From the NCBI GenBank assembly GCA_002914845.1, contig JXTC01000012.1, positions 44,909-108,908 on the forward strand: a stretch of DNA of 64,000 nt, written 5' to 3'. Source of the stretch: Trema orientale (lineage: Eukaryota > Streptophyta > Magnoliopsida > Rosales > Cannabaceae). Position 1 is the stretch's first letter; every line of letters starts with the position of its first letter. The notes beneath the pieces were generated by a model. It had not been told where the DNA came from, did no database searches, and worked only from the letters and a program-made list of their open reading frames with translations. Shown here in pieces: positions 58,560 through 64,000 of this stretch. The position numbers and the translations under genes are program-made.

Positions 58560-60616
58560 TGTTGGGAATGTATGCTCTCCAAAGCACATTCCATCATGTA
58601 ATAAACATTTTATGGAATTAATAAAATTTGTTAGATATTTTCATTATATTTTTTTGCATATGTATGATTGAATAAAAGTCTATTTAATTAAATAATATGT
58701 ATCTTTGTGATTACGAGGTGAATTCACAGAAGACATCGATACAAGTTATTTTGTAATTAAATAAAATTGTCCGCAGTTAATAAAATAAAGTTGGGCTCTT
58801 TATTTTTAACTGTTGTAAATTCATTGAGTAATTTGTCTTAATTACGTATGGATTTACTAATATAGTTAGACTATATTGAACGGATTAATTATGAGATTTA
58901 ATAGACCTCAAATAACTGTCAGACTTATTAAATCTCATTTGGCATTGATAATACTTTATTATCAATCCTGAGTTAATTATAAATTCATGTTTGTTTATAC
59001 TGCAACATTTGAGTTACTAAAGGGTGCAACTCTAATTGAGGGGTTAATATTCTCAGTAACTTGGTGGGAGATATTTATATACAGTGACACTTATAGATTG
59101 ATAATATGAAATTTGTACATACATATCCCTTGACGGGTTTCAGTACTTGATCTTGGAATTCTATGGCCAGAGTGTGTCAACATATCTAATTAATATGTTG
59201 AAAATGATCATTAGAGAAAACCAGTAAGAGTTAAGAAATAAAATATAATTAAATTGATTAGACAGTTGAGATGTCAATTTAATTATAATATGGTACAAAG
59301 GATTAAAGTATAGATATCAATGTGACATGGGCTAATTATTACTAGTGTGATAATATCCATAAAAATACCATTTAATAGTCGAGTACAATTCCAATCTTTT
59401 AGTGGAGTAGATTTGGAATTTACAATTGGGCCGATTAATTTAAGGCACAATTGTGGGAACTACTATTTTATGAGCCCAAAGATTCCCAGGTTAGACCATA
59501 AATTCGGCTGCACCGCTATAAGTCCAATTGATGGAAAGAAATAGCAGTTGGGCCTTACAAGCCCAAGACTGCACAAGCCTAGCTTAGTAACTGGGTATAG
59601 GCATATGACACTGTGCCTTATGGCACAGTGTTAGGCGTGTATTACACTCCCATTAAATGGGATTTGTAATTTACAACAAGATGGATTATTTGAATTTTAA
59701 AAATTCTAAATTATTATAATAATTAATTTGGAATAAAAATTCAAATAGATAGTTTATCAGTAAAAATCTGTACGTATTATTTTGTGTTAGCCAATCTGAT
59801 TTAGTAACCATCAAGATAATGGAAATAAATATCTTTTATTTAATTTCTTGATTTGAATTAAGAAATCTAGATAAATAAAGGATAGATATTTATTTGAATT
59901 AATTTCTAATTATCTTAGGAATTAATTATTATTGGAAAGTATTTTGAAATTTGAAAATACACCTTTATAGGGTATTACACGTTTTTAGCAGAGAATCTCT
60001 CTGGCAAAAAAAATGTGTAAAATAATCCTACTAATAAGGGATTGCCTTGGTACATTGAATCTGGACAAATATTTTTCCTATTAGAAAATAGCTTTAAAAG
60101 AAAGATGTCCAGAAATTTTTTGTGCAGAAAAAAATAGTTAAGTAAAAATTTCAAAGTAAGAATTTTTCTCTGCATCCAGAGAAAAATAACTTTCCAAGAA
60201 AAATAAGAGCGTGTAGTTTTTCTTAAGAGTTTTGAGTGATCATAATTCTCTAGACAGAAAGAAAAAACACGCAGATCAATTAAAAACTAAGTGACAAGAA
60301 ATTCTTCTTGTTTTTATATTAATTCTTAATTTCTCATTTATGGTTCTAATCATTTCTCTTGTAGCGTACAATGTGACCACGCACCGAGTACGGTATAGAA
60401 AACGAGTCATAGTCCAGAAGAATTTGGAGTGGGATAACTCGCATCGTTCTTTCGTCGGCATCGGTAACGGTCTACAAGAGGTTAGATTTTTTTCCTTCTA
60501 ATTTTACGAGTACGATCTTGTTATTTCCGCTGCGTTATGTGTTCGTGTGATTTTAGGTTTCTATTTTTTTTTGAAATCTATGACTATCACCTCACATGCT
60601 ATAATAATAACCAACA
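58560..60616 (+). mobile_element. Solo LTR (2.06 kb) upstream of gene B
   Basis: Exact duplication TAAAT (58555-58559, 60617-60621). Starts TGTTGGGAATG and ends AACCAACA. The 3' part has 'ttccgctgcgttatgtgttc', typical of plant Ty1-copia LTRs, and the overall plan resembles the solo LTR at 18663-20446, though the two are diverged. Confidence 0.85.
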
Positions 60617-60621
60617 TAAAT

Positions 60622-61430
60622 TTACAAAAATAATTTGCTATTCTGACGTATTTAAGGGGTGTGCAAAGAAAAAAAGATAGCCATAAATGAAGATTCTAGA
60701 TTTTTATAAATATTATTTATGTATATTTATGTCATTTCGTGTAAGATTATTTGTATCATTTAACAATTAATAGATGAGTAGTGAGAAGAGAAAAAAAAAA
60801 TGGTAATAGAGTCATCCTTCTTTAAATTGGTGACAGAAAAGAAGCCCAAGTGCCATGTACATAAGTCATTTTTATTAACAAAAAATGAAAAAATAATTAA
60901 AAAAAAAAACAAAACTCTTCGTACTCCTCTCTAGATCTCTCCCTCATTTTCTCCTCCACTACAGACCGACAAACTCACAATTTTTATTCTTCCGTTTTCA
61001 TAGTCATTTACTCTCCCTCACCTCCCTCAAAATCTCAAAAAAAAAAAAAAAAAAAAAACAATTGCAAATGAAAAAAAAATTACATATTGGTTTTCTTTAT
61101 CCTATTTTTTTTCTCTATGAACTATCAAGACAAAGAAAACGAGTGATTTTTCTTTTAAGCTTCTTTCGCATCTCATAATTTTATTAATTTTTCAATTAAA
61201 AATAATGTTATTTTCTTTCTTTTTCTTTTCCTTTTTTTTTTTTCATGCTGACCCATGTGCATTTTTTTCCGTTACTAATTTAATAGGAGTTAAGAAAGTA
61301 GGAGTTATTTGTCATAAATTTTTTAATTTAGGAAGAACTTCTGAAAGTTATTTCGGGACAAATTTGTCAATTTAAAAACAATTTTAGGGACCGTTATATA
61401 TTGTCACTAACCCATAAATTTCTTACTCTT
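60622..61430. other. Upstream of gene B, low complexity
   Basis: Poly-A, poly-T and CT-rich tracts (for example 61036-61058, 61231-61244). No gene seen. Confidence 0.5.
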
Positions 61431-61615
61431 CGGCCGTGTACTACATTGCCAACTTGCCACTAGCGCAAGCAAAATTGATCACAAGAGAGATAGCGTCGAA
61501 TTGACACTATATATTAGGTATTGACTACGAAAGGTGAAAATGGCGTTGAAATATGGAATTAAATAATAAAATCAATCGAAGTTCAACCTTGAGATTCGTA
61601 AGCACAACTAGTACA
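61430..61615 (+). promoter_or_regulatory. Promoter region of gene B
   Basis: Collinear with A's upstream region: 'gcgcaagcaaaattgatcac' (A side at 20468-20487) followed within about 50 bases by 'ttaggtattgactacgaaag' (A side at about 18620-18640). In A these two are separated by the solo LTR, so this is the unoccupied state. Confidence 0.75.
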
Positions 61616-61637
61616 ATATATATATATATATATATAT
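61616..61637. repeat. (TA)n microsatellite at the TATA position of gene B
   Basis: About 11 TA units directly before 'aaggaagcaaac', where gene A has TATAAATA. It lies 69-90 bases upstream of the ATG. Confidence 0.85.
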
Positions 61638-61705
61638 TAAAGGAAGCAAACTTGTACTGGTGTGTAGCTAAAAAAACCAGATCAAAGGTTGGCTTGGAAA
61701 AAAAA

Positions 61706-63861
61706 ATGGCGGCAGCTTCTCTATCCTTGCTACTGCTAATATTGTTAACTAATTTTCGTGATCAGCAGGTTCTCTCATTGGATTATGGTATGTATACATT
61801 AATTGTTATAATGATGGTACAAATGCATCATGTCTTCACAATAGCAAAATCTCATACTTACTTTAAATTTCTTGTATTTCGGCAGATTTTAGTTACATGA
61901 AATCTGTGCATAATGCTACTGACCTTCCATTAGAGGCACAATACGATTACATAGTAATAGGAGGGGGCACGGCAGGCTGCCCTTTGGCCGCAACTTTATC
62001 AGAAAAACATTCAGTGCTTGTCCTTGAAAGAGGCAGTGCTCCTGTATCCCACCCTACTGTCTTGAATGTCACCGGGTTTTTCGCTAATCTTATGCAACAA
62101 GAAAACGGCGACAACCCCGCGCAGATGTTCACCTCGGAAGACGGTGTTGATAACGTAAGAGGTAGGGTTTTGGGAGGGACAAGCATGATTAATGCCGGCT
62201 TCTATTCAAGAGCCAACACCAAATTTCTTTCGGAGTCTGGCGTCAAATGGGATCTAGATTCGGTTGAGAAGGCGTATGAGTGGGTTGAAGAGACTCTAGT
62301 GTCACGTCCGAGTTTGGCGATTTGGCAATCAGTTGGGAAAGAAGCTTTGTTGGAAGCCGGTGTTGGTCCTGACAATGGTTACACTTTGAATCACAAGCTT
62401 GGGACTAAAATTTCGGGTTCGACATTTGATGATGTTGGAAGGAGACATGGTGCTGTGGAGCTGCTCAACAAAGGAAACCTTACAAACCTTCAAGTTGGTG
62501 TTCATGCGACTGCGGATAGAATTATTTTCTCCACCAAAACATCAAGTATGTTCCACTTTAACTGTTTTTTTTTTTCCTTTTTTTTTTTAATAGTTTTGGA
62601 GGTGCAAATCAATATGAAATATTAACATGGCCCATATCATCGCGGCGAGTCCTGTCTTGATCATACAGTGACGGCCTGATTTGGCCTATACTTGTTTTAT
62701 AAGCTTTTGTTTTTAAAGGTCTCTTTAAGTTTGCTAGGTTCCAAAATGCCCATGCTAAACATTTTTTGAATTTTTTTTTTGTTTATTTTAATATTTTTAT
62801 GTTAAATGCTTGTGGTTGGCCTAGGTCCATCATAGATCATGTGCTTTCGGAGAATTAGACTCAACGTGCACCTCCTTGTGGGAGATTAGTAATCTGGCTG
62901 CTGTCTTTTTATTTTAAATCTATCTTTTTTTGCTTTCGAGATGTCAATACTAACTAGACCATCTTTTATAATTACTCATAAGGATAGCTTGGTTATTGTA
63001 TTTTCCAGGCGTAGTATTTATTGGATAACAAAAAGTAACTATTTACACTCCTACAAAAAATGGTAAGCACCTCATTAATTCGTGGTTCGATAGCAAGCTA
63101 GGCAGGCTTTAGTTGTTTTCAATGGCAACCAGGCTGGCCTGACAAAAAGTTTAGAGGAGATTATATTAGATAAATGTGTCCAGTGTTTGTTAAATCATGT
63201 AAGTAAACCATTCCCTAAAAGAGAACTGTATCTAAATTCTTATTTAATTAGCAATATATATGTATATATATGGCACCATTCAGTAGGTTGGTTTGTCTTT
63301 TTAATCTATGTAATCTATGTATAGATATTTTTTTTAATGATTAGATTATTATTTAACGAGTATAATAATTTGAGTAGTTAAAAAAATAAAATAATAATAA
63401 ATACACATTATTCAGTACTTATTCTCTCCTATTTTTATTATGATGCATGATGAATTTTAATTGAGCAAAATAATACTTATGGATAAGTAAAAAAAAAAAA
63501 CTGAAGTTATGCCCAAATATAAATATACTCGGCCAAAAGAATCTTTTGTAATCTTTTGTACTTTCAACTCTTTTACTAAAGCTCTGAACTTATTATTTCA
63601 TGATCATTTTGATTTAATTGAACAGGTCCAACAGCAATTGGAGTCATATACACGGATTCAAAAGGAAAGTCTCACAAGGCATTAGTACGTGACAAAGGAG
63701 AAATTATTCTCAGCGCTGGACCAATTGGGAGTCCTAAACTTTTACTACTCAGCGGGATTGACCCTCGTTCCTACCTCTCTTCACTCCGTATCCCCATAGT
63801 TCATTCCCAACCCAACGTGGGAAAATTCATGGCCGATAATCCACGTAACAACATTATGTAA
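61706..63861 (+). pseudogene. (R)-mandelonitrile lyase-like GMC protein, disrupted (gene B)
   Basis: Paralogue of gene A. Exon 1 61706-61787 (signal peptide, MAAASLSLLLLILLTNF), exon 2 61886-62545 (660 nt, the same length as in A, with GGGTAG and RGRVLGGTSMINAG), exon 3 from 63626. All splice sites are GT-AG in the same phases as A. Intron 2 is 1080 bases against 565 in A. Exon 3 follows A through NPRNN; at 63857 the sequence switches to unrelated DNA and a stop follows at 63859-63861, about 50 residues into the exon. The catalytic C-terminal half (HYHGG, NPQ) is absent from the window. GMC signature 2 has unusual changes ([15 protein letters not shown], then D for G). Residues 1-300 could be translated but would lack the active site. 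Confidence 0.9.
62546..63625 (+). other. Intron 2 of gene B
   Basis: GT at 62546-62547, AG at 63624-63625. Carries T-rich tracts and, at about 63265-63480, sequence resembling one end of the MITE at 57066-57283 ('cagtaggt', 'atgtatagatat'). This explains most of its extra length over A's intron. Confidence 0.7.
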
Positions 63862-64000
63862 CGTTTTAACGTTACTCAGGTTGGTACAAACGTACACAAA
63901 CGGAAATGGCCATTGAACTCGGTGGTAACCGATTGAAAACCGGTTCGGTTTCAAAACTGGCATTAAGAGGTATTGATGGGAAAGCCTCTATAAATTGAAG
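63857..64000. mobile_element. Foreign sequence breaking exon 3 of gene B (left end only)
   Basis: Begins TGTAACGTTTTAACGTTAC exactly where identity with gene A stops. A TG start fits an LTR-type insertion; the preceding five bases CATTA would be the target copy. Family unknown, right end outside the window. Confidence 0.55.

Overview
This is nuclear DNA of a flowering plant, almost certainly a eudicot. It is AT-rich, has GT-AG spliced genes, and is packed with nested LTR retrotransposons (Ty1-copia and Ty3-gypsy), CACTA (En/Spm) DNA transposons, MITEs and a tRNA-derived SINE. The only host genes I can support are two members of the plant (R)-mandelonitrile lyase-like / HOTHEAD-like GMC flavoprotein family. 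That family is well known in Rosales, but it does not fix the species and I do not name one. A 152-base run of N (11127-11278) marks an assembly gap.

Layout. 1-2060: no recognisable gene. 2060-9656: a decayed Ty1-copia element on the minus strand (LTR at its right end, then primer-binding site, gag, protease, integrase, reverse transcriptase). Its RT/RNase H tail is inverted, and a 1.6-kb gypsy solo LTR sits inside the protease. About 9.88-16.0 kb: a large imperfect inverted repeat whose right arm runs into the 3' end of gene A; its loop holds two solo LTRs of one family and a host segment ('S') that recurs at 41.1-42.1 kb. 16.0-18.5 kb: gene A, four exons, 541 codons, minus strand, intact by eye. 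18.66-22.8 kb: upstream region of A with a solo LTR about 200 bp from the ATG and a long-TIR DNA element. 22.83-30.15 kb: a full-length, coding-poor gypsy element with a CACTA element inside it and a MITE inside that. 31.4-41.09 kb: a gypsy integrase relic (minus) split by an 8.6-kb CACTA element with decayed transposase genes and a ULP1-type protease domain. 41.09-43.1 kb: segment S and the upstream segment of the second paralogue. 45.73-52.4 kb: a third CACTA element containing a degenerate minisatellite, a hairpin MITE and a solo LTR. 54.06-60.6 kb: two more solo LTRs, a SINE and MITEs. 61.7-64.0 kb: gene B, plus strand, a paralogue of A broken in exon 3 by foreign sequence.

How it fits together. 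A and B lie head to head about 43 kb apart, and their upstream regions are inverted copies of each other. Because the copies can be aligned, B's side shows the unoccupied target of A's promoter-proximal solo LTR (near 61.49 kb) and of the 7.3-kb gypsy element (near 42.17 kb). The 12.2-kb copy of S shows the unoccupied target of a MITE at 41.47 kb. The order of events is therefore readable: local duplication and inversion of an MDL-like gene, then separate transposon loads on each copy, with A kept and B lost. I found no bacterial, phage, CRISPR or operon-type system. The notable content is this duplication and insertion history.
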